The notes under the pieces: model-generated
Seen by the model: only the letters and a program-made list of their open reading frames with translations
Told to the model about the DNA's origin: nothing
The model's database searches: none
Translations under genes and position numbers: made by a program
NCBI RefSeq assembly: GCF_001043005.1
Contig: NZ_JYKZ01000001.1
Coordinates: forward strand, 806,001 to 870,000
Direction of reading: 5' to 3'
DNA from: Pseudomonas psychrophila
GTDB lineage: Bacteria; Pseudomonadota; Gammaproteobacteria; Pseudomonadales; Pseudomonadaceae
Length of the DNA: 64,000 nucleotides
Part shown: one piece after another, positions 45,992 through 54,421 of the stretch
Numbering within the stretch: position 1 is the first letter of the stretch
Layout: the number at the start of each line of letters is the position of its first letter

Positions 45992-46816
45992 ATGTCACGT
46001 TTTCTTTCTGCCGTCCTGTTGCTGTGCCTGACCTACAACGCACACGCCGCTGACAGTTACATCACCCGTTTATTGAATAAACCGGTGCCGGGCGGCGTTG
46101 CCGTGATTGAGTTGGGCACCGGCGCACAAGCCCCCAAGGCAACCTATGAAGGCAAACCAGTGCTGGTGATCAAGGAGCAGGACACCTGGCGGGCGATTGT
46201 CGGCATCCCGTTGACGGTAAAACCGGGCACCCAGACCCTCAGCAGTGGCTCGCGCCAACTGACCTTCACGGTGGGCAACAAGAAATACCCCGAGCAGCGC
46301 ATCACGCTAAAGAATCAGCGTCAGGTCAACCCCAACCCTGCTGACATTAAGCGAATCGACAACGAGCTGGCGATTCAGATCAAGGCTTACCGTACTTTCA
46401 GCCCCAACACCCCGAGCAATCTGCTGCTGGACAAACCGGTCAACGGGCCGCTGTCCAGCAAGTTTGGCGTGCGCCGCTTTTTCAATGGTGAAGAGCGTAA
46501 TCCCCATGCGGGCCTCGACTTTGCGGTACCAGCAGGCACACCGATCAAAACTCCTGCCGCAGGCAAAGTGATCCTGATCGGCAACTACTTTTTCAATGGC
46601 AACACGGTGTTCGTGGATCACGGCCAAGGCTTCATCAGTATGTTTTGCCATATGTCGAAAATTGACACCACGGTTGGCCAGCAACTGGCCCGTGGTGATG
46701 TGGTCGGCAAGGTCGGCTCGACCGGGCGGGCTACAGGCCCGCACATGCACTGGAACATCAGCTTGAACGATGCCCGGGTCGATCCTGCGATCTTTATCGG
46801 CGCTTTTCAGCCCTAA
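45992..46816 (+). CDS. M23-family metallopeptidase (LytM-like), periplasmic
   Basis: A 274-residue protein. The signal peptide ends YNAHAAD. A beta-rich N-terminal region comes next, followed by a C-terminal M23 domain with its zinc ligands intact: His172 and Asp176 in NPHAGLDFAVP and His253 in PHMHW; His220 (MFCHMSK) and His251 are the other active-site residues. An active endopeptidase cutting peptidoglycan cross-links is expected, in contrast to degenerate activators such as EnvC. It starts three bases after xseA and is probably in the same operon. It converges with the PsaF-like gene, sharing bases at their stops. Confidence 0.9.
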   Translation: MSRFLSAVLLLCLTYNAHAADSYITRLLNKPVPGGVAVIELGTGAQAPKATYEGKPVLVIKEQDTWRAIVGIPLTVKPGTQTLSSGSRQLTFTVGNKKYPEQRITLKNQRQVNPNPADIKRIDNELAIQIKAYRTFSPNTPSNLLLDKPVNGPLSSKFGVRRFFNGEERNPHAGLDFAVPAGTPIKTPAAGKVILIGNYFFNGNTVFVDHGQGFISMFCHMSKIDTTVGQQLARGDVVGKVGSTGRATGPHMHWNISLNDARVDPAIFIGAFQP

Positions 46817-47334
46817 CGTAAACGCGGCATCAGCCACCCTTGCCTGCCCTGGCAGATCTGGCGTGGCATGCCGAGACGGCCAAACGAATACGTGTTGGGG
46901 CCAAGCTTCAACACCTGATCATAAACGTCCTCCCCCGGCACGCTCATAAATGCCAGCTCCTGATCATCACTGAGCGTGTCCCCCTGCTTGCGCGTGATCT
47001 TAGTAATTTTGTTTTTCAGGTAAGGCCCTGCCTGCACATACTTGAAATCCATAAAGCGATAAAAGTTGTGCACCTGGGTTTGATGATTTTTCAAGGCGTG
47101 CACTTTGCGGCCACTGATCCGTGAGAACCCCAGATTGTTGCCATAAAAGAACTGGCTGTAGGAACCCAGTGTGCGCTCCACTCTTTGATCACTCGACGTC
47201 ACCAGCATTTCAAAATCCAGATGACACTCCCACACCACTCGATCAGCGGAGTAGAACCACGTCGCGACCAGCCAGGGCACCAGGATCAGCGCAATAAACA
47301 TCATGCCCGGCGCACTGGACTTTGCAGCGGTCAT
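46813..47334 (-). CDS. Small membrane protein, PsaF/ToxS-like partner of the fimbrial regulator
   Basis: A 173-residue protein. One membrane segment lies at about residues 11-27 (MMFIALILVPWLVATWFYSA), followed by a periplasmic domain (RVVWECHLDFEML, then TKITRKQGDTLSDDQELAFM). It overlaps the upstream regulator gene in ATGA (47331-47334), so the two are translationally coupled. The arrangement of a membrane winged-helix regulator plus a small single-pass partner next to a fimbrial operon matches PsaE/PsaF and MyfE/MyfF of Yersinia and ToxR/ToxS of Vibrio. I infer that it stabilises the regulator. I can claim no sequence similarity to PsaF by eye. Start 47334 is chosen over an upstream frame from 47403. 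Confidence 0.65.
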   Translation of the reverse strand: MTAAKSSAPGMMFIALILVPWLVATWFYSADRVVWECHLDFEMLVTSSDQRVERTLGSYSQFFYGNNLGFSRISGRKVHALKNHQTQVHNFYRFMDFKYVQAGPYLKNKITKITRKQGDTLSDDQELAFMSVPGEDVYDQVLKLGPNTYSFGRLGMPRQICQGRQGWLMPRLR

Positions 47335-48149
47335 GATTCGGCCCCCTCCACGACAAAATAAGAAATACACCCCGAGACACTGACCTCTATCGGATCCCGG
47401 CATAAAAAATATCCATAAACGTCATCTCTTAATGCACCATTCAAATACACATACGCGTAACTCCCCAATGCCGTGAATGCTGGCGGTTTTTCCTTCAGCT
47501 TGAGCAGATGGGCATTGATTCGCTCAGGGCTTGCGTTTAACCCCGGTGCAGAGAACAGGTGCAGGCCGGACTCGGCAGGTACCGGCAAGTAATTCAATTC
47601 GATGGCCGCAGACAAGGGCGTACTCAACTGCATCGATTGCCAGCCAAAGGCCAGGAGCGAGTTGAAGAGCAACAACCCGCCCAGCAACAGCGATTTGCTA
47701 GTGCCGAGCTTTTTATTCGCCGGCCCGACAACCTGGTCATCCTGCATGAGCCTTACCGGTTTGATATCGTGCCCGCAGCTCAAGTCATCCCCGGGTGCAG
47801 GTTGCGTACAGTCACCCAGTTTCTCAATCGACAAGGCATCGCTGACCTTGTAGCCAATACGCGGTACCGTGACCACGTAATCACAGTGGCCCACGCTGGA
47901 TAAACAGCGGCGGATCTGGGCAATGGACTGGTTGACGCTATTGGCACACACCTGCTGCCCGTACCGCTCCCACCCCGCGTGCAACAACTCCTTTTTCGTC
48001 ACGATGGAGCCCTGGGCCTCAAGCAATGTTGAAAAACAACGACTGGCTGCCGCCCCCAACACCACGGACTGAACAACGTCCCCCGGCCCAGACACTTCAT
48101 ACAACTCATCATCAAATAACATTACGCCAGCTATCAAGTAACGGGCCAT
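47331..48149 (-). CDS. Membrane-anchored winged-helix transcriptional regulator (ToxR/PsaE type)
   Basis: A 272-residue protein with an N-terminal OmpR-type winged helix at about residues 25-105. Its recognition region is CANSVNQSIAQIRRCLSSVG, followed by the wing DYVVTVPRIGYKVSD. A linker of about 45 residues follows, then one membrane segment at about 153-170 (LLLGGLLLFNSLLAFGW) and a periplasmic domain of about 100 residues with a Cys pair (LCRDPIEVSVSGC). This is the one-component ToxR/CadC/PsaE architecture. It lies next to the fimbrial genes and overlaps its partner gene, so regulating the fimbriae in response to a periplasmic signal is the likely job. Confidence 0.85.
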   Translation of the reverse strand: MARYLIAGVMLFDDELYEVSGPGDVVQSVVLGAAASRCFSTLLEAQGSIVTKKELLHAGWERYGQQVCANSVNQSIAQIRRCLSSVGHCDYVVTVPRIGYKVSDALSIEKLGDCTQPAPGDDLSCGHDIKPVRLMQDDQVVGPANKKLGTSKSLLLGGLLLFNSLLAFGWQSMQLSTPLSAAIELNYLPVPAESGLHLFSAPGLNASPERINAHLLKLKEKPPAFTALGSYAYVYLNGALRDDVYGYFLCRDPIEVSVSGCISYFVVEGAES

Positions 48150-48453
48150 GGTATTACATGCCTTATAAAATGAGTGGGCGGAGTGTAATATTCCGCCATT
48201 TAAAATGCCGAACTATATATCACTCTACATCATTCATTTAGCACAGCGAACGATCACGCCCCCTTTCACTACATGAGTAAACATAAACACCCTATTGATG
48301 AATGAACACACCCCACAAACAATGACACGACACCGGTCAGTCGAGCGTTTTAATTAAAGACACACGTAGGAAACTTCAAGGATTCGCCTTAAACAACACA
48401 CCTCACTTAATACACTGTCCACCGTGCAACCCATCGCCCTCGAATACCCATTA
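48150..48453. other. A/T-rich gap between fimbrial tip gene and regulator
   Basis: 304 bases with visibly more A/T than the flanks. It holds the regulator promoter and an inverted repeat at 48177-48197. I see no gene. Confidence 0.5.
48177..48197. promoter_or_regulatory. Inverted repeat upstream of the fimbrial regulator
   Basis: GGCGGA and TCCGCC arms with a nine-base A/T-rich spacer lie 28-48 bases before the regulator start. It could be an operator or a leader hairpin. Confidence 0.35.
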
Positions 48454-49728
48454 TCAAGTACTGATATCAAAGACAATGGTGACCACGCCACTGTAAGTAC
48501 TGCCCGGATTTTCAACCATGAGCGCCGTCACCTCAGGTTTTATTGCATAGTTCATGCTTGCGCCGCGAGAGACTTGGGCCCCGTCAATGTCAAAACTCAC
48601 CGCATTGTGGATGCCCTGCGCCAAGGGCACTTTAATCGCCGCACGCCGGCCTGGACTTAACGTGATACCGGCCGCAAAGCTCACCGTTGTATCCACTGCC
48701 ACCTGGGCATTTTGCGTGGCCGACTCGGCGTGTAGACCGCAGTCCGTACCGACCGAGTATTGGCAGTCCAGGTACATTTTGAAGTGGCTTGACGCCGATA
48801 TTTTAAAGTTCTGAAACGCACTCAAGGCGGGTGGTTTGCGCCCCGAGTTGAGCCAGCCTTGCCAACCTTCTCTGGGCTGCAATACCGCGCGATGGGAGCC
48901 CGGTGGAAATTCCACGCTCAGCGCACCGTTCACTACAAAACTGAAATCAAGGGTGATCTGGCTGTCTGAAGGCAGCATTAGTTGGCCAAAGTCGAAATCC
49001 TGCCCCGGCCCCACGCTGTACAGGGTACTGGCCGTATAGTTGCCAGGCTCCATGTCCAGCGGGTTAGGCATTGCGAATTCGAAGGCGGTTTCAACCCTGT
49101 TATAAATAAAAGGCCCTGGTATATCGAACAGCGCTTTTTTCGTGCAGGTATCACTGGTGCGGTACTGCCAAAAAAACTCATGCACCTTGGGGACCAAATA
49201 CCACAGCCGGGATGAAAAACACGGCGCAACTGACTCATGCCACGTGCCCCCTTGCCAGAGCAACCCATGCCCATAGTTGGGTGCGGTTGGCCCGTCCGGA
49301 GACAGTTCATAGGCGGGCTGGATTAAAACGTAACGAGCCCCTACCGCCGCCGCCCGAACTTTTAATTCGGCTTGAGAACCCGTTTCATTATTGACCAGCA
49401 TCACGCTGCGCCAAGCCCGGGGAATCTTGAAGTACGCCCCTTGCCTTGGGTCACTGGCGTTGGCAGTTACGTCTATACCCATTGCCGACTCAAAAACAAC
49501 CGGCAATTGAAGCCCCAGCGCCCCATTACAGTACATCGACAAAGAGCATTTGCCTTCGCCAGGGGTCAACAGGACGAAGGTCGTGCTCGTTGGATTATTC
49601 GGATCCGGGGTATACACCGCCTCAATGGTTTTTTCATAGGCCGACGTCGACAGTGCATAACACATCACTAGCAATGCCAACCCATAACGCATGACAACAT
49701 GAGGGTTAACTATAAATAACTTCCGCAT
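48454..49728 (-). CDS. CfaE/CblD-like fimbrial tip adhesin
   Basis: A 424-residue exported protein with a signal peptide ending ALSTSAYEK. It resembles class 5 fimbrial tip subunits (CfaE, CblD) in length and layout. An N-terminal adhesin half carries the Cys pairs GKCSLSMYCNG and YRTSDTCTKK. A C-terminal pilin half contains KMYLDCQYSVGTDCGLHAES and ends with a strand SGVVTIVFDIS that would be completed by donor exchange. Such proteins initiate assembly and bind the receptor. It is last in the order chaperone, pilin, usher, tip, identical to cfaABCE. The receptor is unknown. Confidence 0.8.
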   Translation of the reverse strand: MRKLFIVNPHVVMRYGLALLVMCYALSTSAYEKTIEAVYTPDPNNPTSTTFVLLTPGEGKCSLSMYCNGALGLQLPVVFESAMGIDVTANASDPRQGAYFKIPRAWRSVMLVNNETGSQAELKVRAAAVGARYVLIQPAYELSPDGPTAPNYGHGLLWQGGTWHESVAPCFSSRLWYLVPKVHEFFWQYRTSDTCTKKALFDIPGPFIYNRVETAFEFAMPNPLDMEPGNYTASTLYSVGPGQDFDFGQLMLPSDSQITLDFSFVVNGALSVEFPPGSHRAVLQPREGWQGWLNSGRKPPALSAFQNFKISASSHFKMYLDCQYSVGTDCGLHAESATQNAQVAVDTTVSFAAGITLSPGRRAAIKVPLAQGIHNAVSFDIDGAQVSRGASMNYAIKPEVTALMVENPGSTYSGVVTIVFDIST

Positions 49729-49825
49729 TTTGATTACTCAATTAAAAATAATAAATGACACCCCCTGGTGCGCCCGATATTCAGCGCCATTTAACAGGGC
49801 ATCCCCCTTCACGTTATTGACATTC

Positions 49826-52333
49826 TCAAGTCCCTTTGGCAACGCGCACTGATGTTGGATTGCAGACGATATCGGCCACCAGCAGCACATTGTTTTCACG
49901 CTTATGTTTAGCCGGATCCAGAAGCACACTGCATGCTGGCTGCCCACGATGATGTATTTCGAGGCTGGGTGACGATTCGCTCATTTCCAGAACAAAGAAC
50001 CCGTCAGCCTCTGATACACCACTGCTGGCATGATTTTGAATATGTGCGCCCGCCATGGGACGGCCCTGAGGATCGACAATACGCCCCAATACAGACAGGG
50101 TTTTGAGCACGCGAACCTTCTGGTACGCCACTGCGCCTTTATTAAGGTGGTAGCGCGTCTGTGGCGGTTGTATCGAGGCGGCGTGGGCATCACTGCCACT
50201 AAAATCGAAGTGCACCGTGCCGCTTTCATATGCCCCCACCGGGATTATATTTCTGCCGGGCTTAAGCGCTGAGCCATAACTGCCGCCCATGTCGTCGGCG
50301 CGCAATACCAGGTTGTCGATGTCCGAATCCAGGTCGACGATCATTGCTCCGTCGCCCCCATAGAAACTGCCGCTGGCTGCCACAGCTCCTGCGCCGACGG
50401 CCACGGTACTGCTGAGGTTCAAGCCACCGCTGACCTCACCGTTATAGGACGAGCGCTGTGCATAGGCGTCGCCGTTAAGCATTCGGGTTTCAAATTGGGT
50501 CGCACCGCTCAGGCCCGCGCCGTAACTGTCGGCCGTTAGACTGGTGGAATAGCTTTTGAAAAAATCGCCGTCCAGCACCTTGTTGTAGCCCAAAGAACCG
50601 TTGAGCTCGCGCTCCCCATCACGGGAGGTGCGGCTGCCGATACTGGCCGACAGACTGCCACCCGGCTTGCCCAGCGCCAGGTTGATGCTCAGGTCAACCC
50701 CGCGATTACGCTGACTCCCACTGCTGATGCTCGCAGGGCGATCAAACAGCGACACCTGCCAGTTCACATCGCTGCCAAACAGCGTACTGCGACGCAGCCA
50801 GCTCAGATCAACGCCTGTGCCGTTGGTATTGCCACTACTGTGGCTGACACGGCCGGTCAGGCTGCTGGTCATGCTCAAGCGCTGGGTAATCGACAACGCC
50901 GTGTTTTGCGTACGGCCGTTGTAGCGGTTTTTGGGGCGAATCGCGACGGTGTCCAGGTAGTCGATGTCATTGCGGGTATCAAGCCAGGAGCGCGAGTGGG
51001 AAAACATCGCACTGCCGCTTTGATACTGATAACGGGCCTGAACGTCCATTCCTGTACCGTAGTCAGACGTTTGATAGACGTTGCTATAGAGACTGATCTT
51101 GTCTGACAGGCTCCAGTCGATTGAACTGCCGTATTGCATTTTTTGCGCAACACGTTGAGCGTCAGCCCCCAGAATGACTCGGGGATGTACCAGGTAATTG
51201 AGTAAAACCCCGTAGGTCAAACCCTGATCATATTGAACGTCATCGCCCCAGTTATTGAACAGTTGACGTCGCTTGCCGCCAAACACGCTGTAGCGCCAGG
51301 GTTGATCGGCATTGCGCCAGTTATTGGGCTTGTAGATCACCTCTTCGGTGGTGGAAGTGACTTGGCCATCCTCGATCAAACGCACCTGCACCGGGTAAAT
51401 GCCCCCGGGCAAACGCCGGGTGTCCAGGGTCTGCAAACCACTGGCAACGGCCTGGCTGTAAATCAGGACGCCGTCGCGATACACCTCGACCAGGCCCTGA
51501 CGGCTAGGCGTGACATACACGGGATAGGTACTGGGGCTTGTACTGTTGAAGGCCAGGCTGTCGCTGGTTCCGTACATGACACCGAGGGTGGTGTCAGGGC
51601 TGGCGCCAAAGTTGCGGGGTCGTCGATACACCCCGAGCGCATCCGGGGTGAAATACCCCACTCGCAGAAAGTTGCCCGCAAACTCGCGCTGGCCGTAGAG
51701 CTGGTTAAGAGAGTGATAGGTGGGCGAGTCGGGTTCGCCAGTGCGCGCCAGCTCGGCCGAGGCCACCTGTGTCCAGTTACCGAGGCTGCTGCTGGCCTGG
51801 ACGTTATAACGCGCCGCCGTGCTGGCTTCGGAGCCACCACCACGGGCGATGTTCAATTGATTTTGCACAATCAGACCGGTACTGCCGCCCTCGGGCAGGC
51901 TGTTGTACTGAGCAGAAGCGCCTTGATACTCAGCGTCATCAGTCAAAATCGAAAGCTGTGAGTCTTGCAGGTTGTAATGCAAGGCCACCAGGCCGTTTGC
52001 ACAACTACTCGTGCAACTGCCCAGCGCAACAGGCCTGGCCAACTGCTCCAGCCATTGGGCACGCTGCGCCTCAGGCAATGCGCTTTGCTGTGTATCGGTA
52101 AAGCTCAATAATCGAATGGTTTCATCGCGACCGAGGACCACCAGGGCATCGCCCAGTAACTGGGTGTTTACATCAATTCGCACGGCCAGCGGGACATCAA
52201 AAAAGTGTTCCTGAAAACCATCAGGTAAAGCCTCTGCCTGACTTAATACACCCAACTTGGACGGTGGATTAACGTCAGCGTTAACGCCCGCCGATACAAT
52301 GATCGACCAGCACACAATCAGGGCACGACCCAT
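49826..52333 (-). CDS. Outer-membrane usher, CfaC/TcfC (CS1-type) family
   Basis: An 835-residue usher. A signal peptide is followed by an N-terminal domain (QEHFFDVPLAVRIDVNTQLL), a TcfC-like E-set region (DGVLIYSQAVASGLQTLDTR, LPGGIYPVQVRLIEDGQ) and a long barrel. The C-terminal CS1-pili formation domain contains GRIVDPQGRPMAGAHIQNHA. These are features of the alternate chaperone-usher class, not the classical FimD type. It forms the pore through which subunits are secreted and stacked. ATG 52333 is chosen. A TTG 12 bases upstream also keeps the signal peptide. Confidence 0.88.
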   Translation of the reverse strand: MGRALIVCWSIIVSAGVNADVNPPSKLGVLSQAEALPDGFQEHFFDVPLAVRIDVNTQLLGDALVVLGRDETIRLLSFTDTQQSALPEAQRAQWLEQLARPVALGSCTSSCANGLVALHYNLQDSQLSILTDDAEYQGASAQYNSLPEGGSTGLIVQNQLNIARGGGSEASTAARYNVQASSSLGNWTQVASAELARTGEPDSPTYHSLNQLYGQREFAGNFLRVGYFTPDALGVYRRPRNFGASPDTTLGVMYGTSDSLAFNSTSPSTYPVYVTPSRQGLVEVYRDGVLIYSQAVASGLQTLDTRRLPGGIYPVQVRLIEDGQVTSTTEEVIYKPNNWRNADQPWRYSVFGGKRRQLFNNWGDDVQYDQGLTYGVLLNYLVHPRVILGADAQRVAQKMQYGSSIDWSLSDKISLYSNVYQTSDYGTGMDVQARYQYQSGSAMFSHSRSWLDTRNDIDYLDTVAIRPKNRYNGRTQNTALSITQRLSMTSSLTGRVSHSSGNTNGTGVDLSWLRRSTLFGSDVNWQVSLFDRPASISSGSQRNRGVDLSINLALGKPGGSLSASIGSRTSRDGERELNGSLGYNKVLDGDFFKSYSTSLTADSYGAGLSGATQFETRMLNGDAYAQRSSYNGEVSGGLNLSSTVAVGAGAVAASGSFYGGDGAMIVDLDSDIDNLVLRADDMGGSYGSALKPGRNIIPVGAYESGTVHFDFSGSDAHAASIQPPQTRYHLNKGAVAYQKVRVLKTLSVLGRIVDPQGRPMAGAHIQNHASSGVSEADGFFVLEMSESSPSLEIHHRGQPACSVLLDPAKHKRENNVLLVADIVCNPTSVRVAKGT

Positions 52334-52480
52334 TACAGAGTTCAATAGTTATTATCCAGACGAACTGACATCGTTTATGTAAAACCTATAAAGCTCCACT
52401 TTCCGGGCGGCCGAGAACATCGATCGAAGTTCGACCGCCAGGAAAGAGAGCCTTACCACTCAGGCATTACTAAAGACGGC

Positions 52481-53017
52481 TTAACGCGTGACAGGCGCAA
52501 CGGCATCGAAGGTCATGTTGACGATGCCGCTGTATTCACCCGGTACAAAATCACCGCCGGCCATGCCTGTATCGACGGCGGCAATCGTCAGGTCCACTCG
52601 TTTACCGGCAGCAGCTTCTGTGGCGTTGATAAACTCTTGGCTATCGCCAGTGCCCAGCTCCAAGTCATTAAATTTAACGACAAGCGGAATCATTTGAGCG
52701 CCACTGGACAGAAAAGGGCCGCCTGCATCGGTAAGGCGTGCGGCAATGGCACCCGAGCTGTTCTTGACGTCAAAGGCTTTGCGCAGGGTGCTCAACTTGC
52801 CACGCCCCGCCAGAGCACTAGGCGTCCACTCCATCCGTTGAGCCACACCGATCCAGCCGGTTTCTGCGGGTACAACAAAAAACGAGGTCGATGGAATAGT
52901 GGCGATCAATTGAACTTGTACTTCGACGGGGTCAGCCGCAGAGACTTGCGCAGCGCCCAGGGTGGTCAACAAGGCAAGGGCCAGTGGGCTAACAGTAGCC
53001 ATGAAAGTGCGTTGCAT
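52481..53017 (-). CDS. CS1-type fimbrial major subunit
   Basis: A 178-residue pilin with a signal peptide ending GAAQVSAADP. The mature protein begins DPVEVQVQLIATIPSTSFFV, the donor-strand-like N-terminus of CS1/CfaB-type subunits. Its C-terminal FVPGEYSGIVNMTFDAVAP matches the family ending. It has no Cys, as is usual for class 5 pilins. It polymerises into the fimbrial shaft. Start 53017 has an AAGGA site seven bases upstream. It lies 62 bases after the chaperone and before the usher, as in CFA/I. Confidence 0.88.
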   Translation of the reverse strand: MQRTFMATVSPLALALLTTLGAAQVSAADPVEVQVQLIATIPSTSFFVVPAETGWIGVAQRMEWTPSALAGRGKLSTLRKAFDVKNSSGAIAARLTDAGGPFLSSGAQMIPLVVKFNDLELGTGDSQEFINATEAAAGKRVDLTIAAVDTGMAGGDFVPGEYSGIVNMTFDAVAPVTR

Positions 53018-53079
53018 TGGTATATCCTTCTTCAGGTTTATAGTCAGGGGGTGATACATCATTGAGGTGCAATTAACAG

Positions 53080-53841
53080 TCAAGCGCGGGTAAACGAGAC
53101 CTTGCGCTCAGCCTTGCCTTCTTGAAGCACAAAGCTATGAAGTTTGTTTTGTTCTTTGGTAAACGTGTGGGTTTTGCCGGGCAATACATAGTGTTGACCA
53201 ATCGTTGAACACTCGGATGTTTTATCGACATGGCAACTTTTAACAAAGTCCAGGGCAATCACACTGTTGCCTGCGTTATGGACGCTGTACGTGTCTTTTT
53301 CATCTTTAAGTTTCGTATCAAACTTCACGGTGTCCGGCCTGACAAACATCAGCGTGCCGAACCCCGTCAACAGGGTGACTTGCGCGGCCAGGTCTTTGCT
53401 GTAGGTCTGCTGGTCATCGGCACTCTGGTCAAACGTGTCGGCACTGGACGGCAGCACGGGGATAAAGCGAACCCGGTAATACCGCTCATGGTCACGACCG
53501 CCCATAAACAACAGACGGGTCGATTGCATGCCATTGGCTGGAATAATCATTCGGGCGGGGCTTGCCAGCAGCGTGTTCTGCTCGGCCAGCGGTGCATCAG
53601 AGAGCGTTTTGGGCGGTTGCTCGACAGGCTGGCCCTGGGCGTCGTAGATGATTTCCTGAACCACCACCTTCACGAATGCGGTGCTGGTTCCGGAGTTGTA
53701 AATACGCTTGAGGACGGCGCTTTTTCCTTCATCCAGAAAGCCGAACATCGGCCCCGGATTGATGGCTGGCGAGGCGACTGCTGGCGCAGTCAAACCCAAA
53801 CCGCACCCCATCATCAACAAGAGATAGCTATAAATTCGCAT
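53080..53841 (-). CDS. Fimbrial periplasmic chaperone, CfaA-like
   Basis: A 253-residue exported protein with a signal peptide ending PAVASPAIN. The two-domain immunoglobulin-like chaperone fold is suggested by KSAVLKRIYNSGTSTAFVKV and the G1-strand-like RMIIPANGMQSTRLLFMGGR, followed by YYRVRFIPVLPSS. The second domain has VHNAGNSVIALDFVKSCHV. It should cap pilins in the periplasm and carry them to the usher. It is the first gene of the fimbrial operon, with its promoter in the 53842-54263 gap. The order matches cfaA-cfaB-cfaC-cfaE. Confidence 0.87.
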   Translation of the reverse strand: MRIYSYLLLMMGCGLGLTAPAVASPAINPGPMFGFLDEGKSAVLKRIYNSGTSTAFVKVVVQEIIYDAQGQPVEQPPKTLSDAPLAEQNTLLASPARMIIPANGMQSTRLLFMGGRDHERYYRVRFIPVLPSSADTFDQSADDQQTYSKDLAAQVTLLTGFGTLMFVRPDTVKFDTKLKDEKDTYSVHNAGNSVIALDFVKSCHVDKTSECSTIGQHYVLPGKTHTFTKEQNKLHSFVLQEGKAERKVSFTRA

Positions 53842-54263
53842 CGTAATACTCGGCTGCTGATCACTGATTTCTACAGAGCCTGTGAAGCTGCTGTGGAAGT
53901 GGGATCAAGTATTACGGCGATTGCAGTGATGAAGCGAAAACCCTCATCAATGCTCATGCCTGAGCACCGAAACTCAAGGCTTTTCATGGGTTTTCACGGT
54001 TTGTGAGACTGGGTGGTCACAACTTTTCGGCGCTAAATCATAGGGCTGTCTGCGGGCAGACTTCCCGGGTTCAATCCGTACTGACCTGGATTGCCTGTAC
54101 CCAACAGCACACGATGTGTGCCGAACCCTCAAGCAGCGCAATAAACACGACAACCGAAGATAAAAATCGCTATAAAAACTCGGATTACTGCCAGAATCGA
54201 GCAGTTATCTCAATGTTTTTTGCCTGCTTGCCATCCTTCTCACCAATGGTTAGGGTTGAGGTC
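53842..54263. other. Divergent intergenic region between the fimbrial operon and leuA
   Basis: This region should contain the fimbrial promoter on one side and the leuA promoter on the other. A CCCGGGTTCAATCC stretch near 54066 looks like a tRNA T-arm, but no cloverleaf surrounds it. I see no gene. Confidence 0.5.
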
Positions 54264-54341
54264 ATGAACACATCACATACCCTCATTCTGCTTCGCCAAC
54301 ATCGCAGCCTTTGCCTCGTCAGTGCACGACTGCAAAGCTAA
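54264..54341 (+). CDS. Candidate leuA leader peptide
   Basis: A 25-codon frame starting MNTSHTLILLRQHRS, with six Leu codons, three of them in the LILL run at codons 7-10. A TAGGG site lies eight bases before the ATG. The stop is 80 bases before leuA. Its 3' half overlaps two mutually exclusive hairpins. This is the layout of leucine-operon attenuators; the peptide would sense charged tRNA-Leu. It was inferred by eye only. Confidence 0.6.
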   Translation: MNTSHTLILLRQHRSLCLVSARLQS

Positions 54342-54375
54342 TTGCGGTGCCTCGCCCTCTGCTTTGTATTTTTCC
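54309..54375 (+). promoter_or_regulatory. Candidate leuA attenuator (alternative hairpins)
   Basis: CTTTGC (54309-54314) can pair with GCAAAG (54332-54337), with an inner TCGT/ACGA stem. The same GCAAAGC can instead pair with GCTTTGT (54361-54367), with an inner GCG/CGC stem, directly followed by TATTTTTCC. The second hairpin looks like a terminator and the first like its competitor. Confidence 0.5.
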
Positions 54376-54421
54376 GGCTGGCCGCATCTGAATAGTCGGC
54401 TCGCCTATTAAGGATTGCCTG

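Noticed and set aside
54060..54130. tRNA-like GGTTCAATCC segment upstream of leuA
   Set aside because: It resembles a T-arm, but no matching acceptor, D or anticodon stems can be placed around it.
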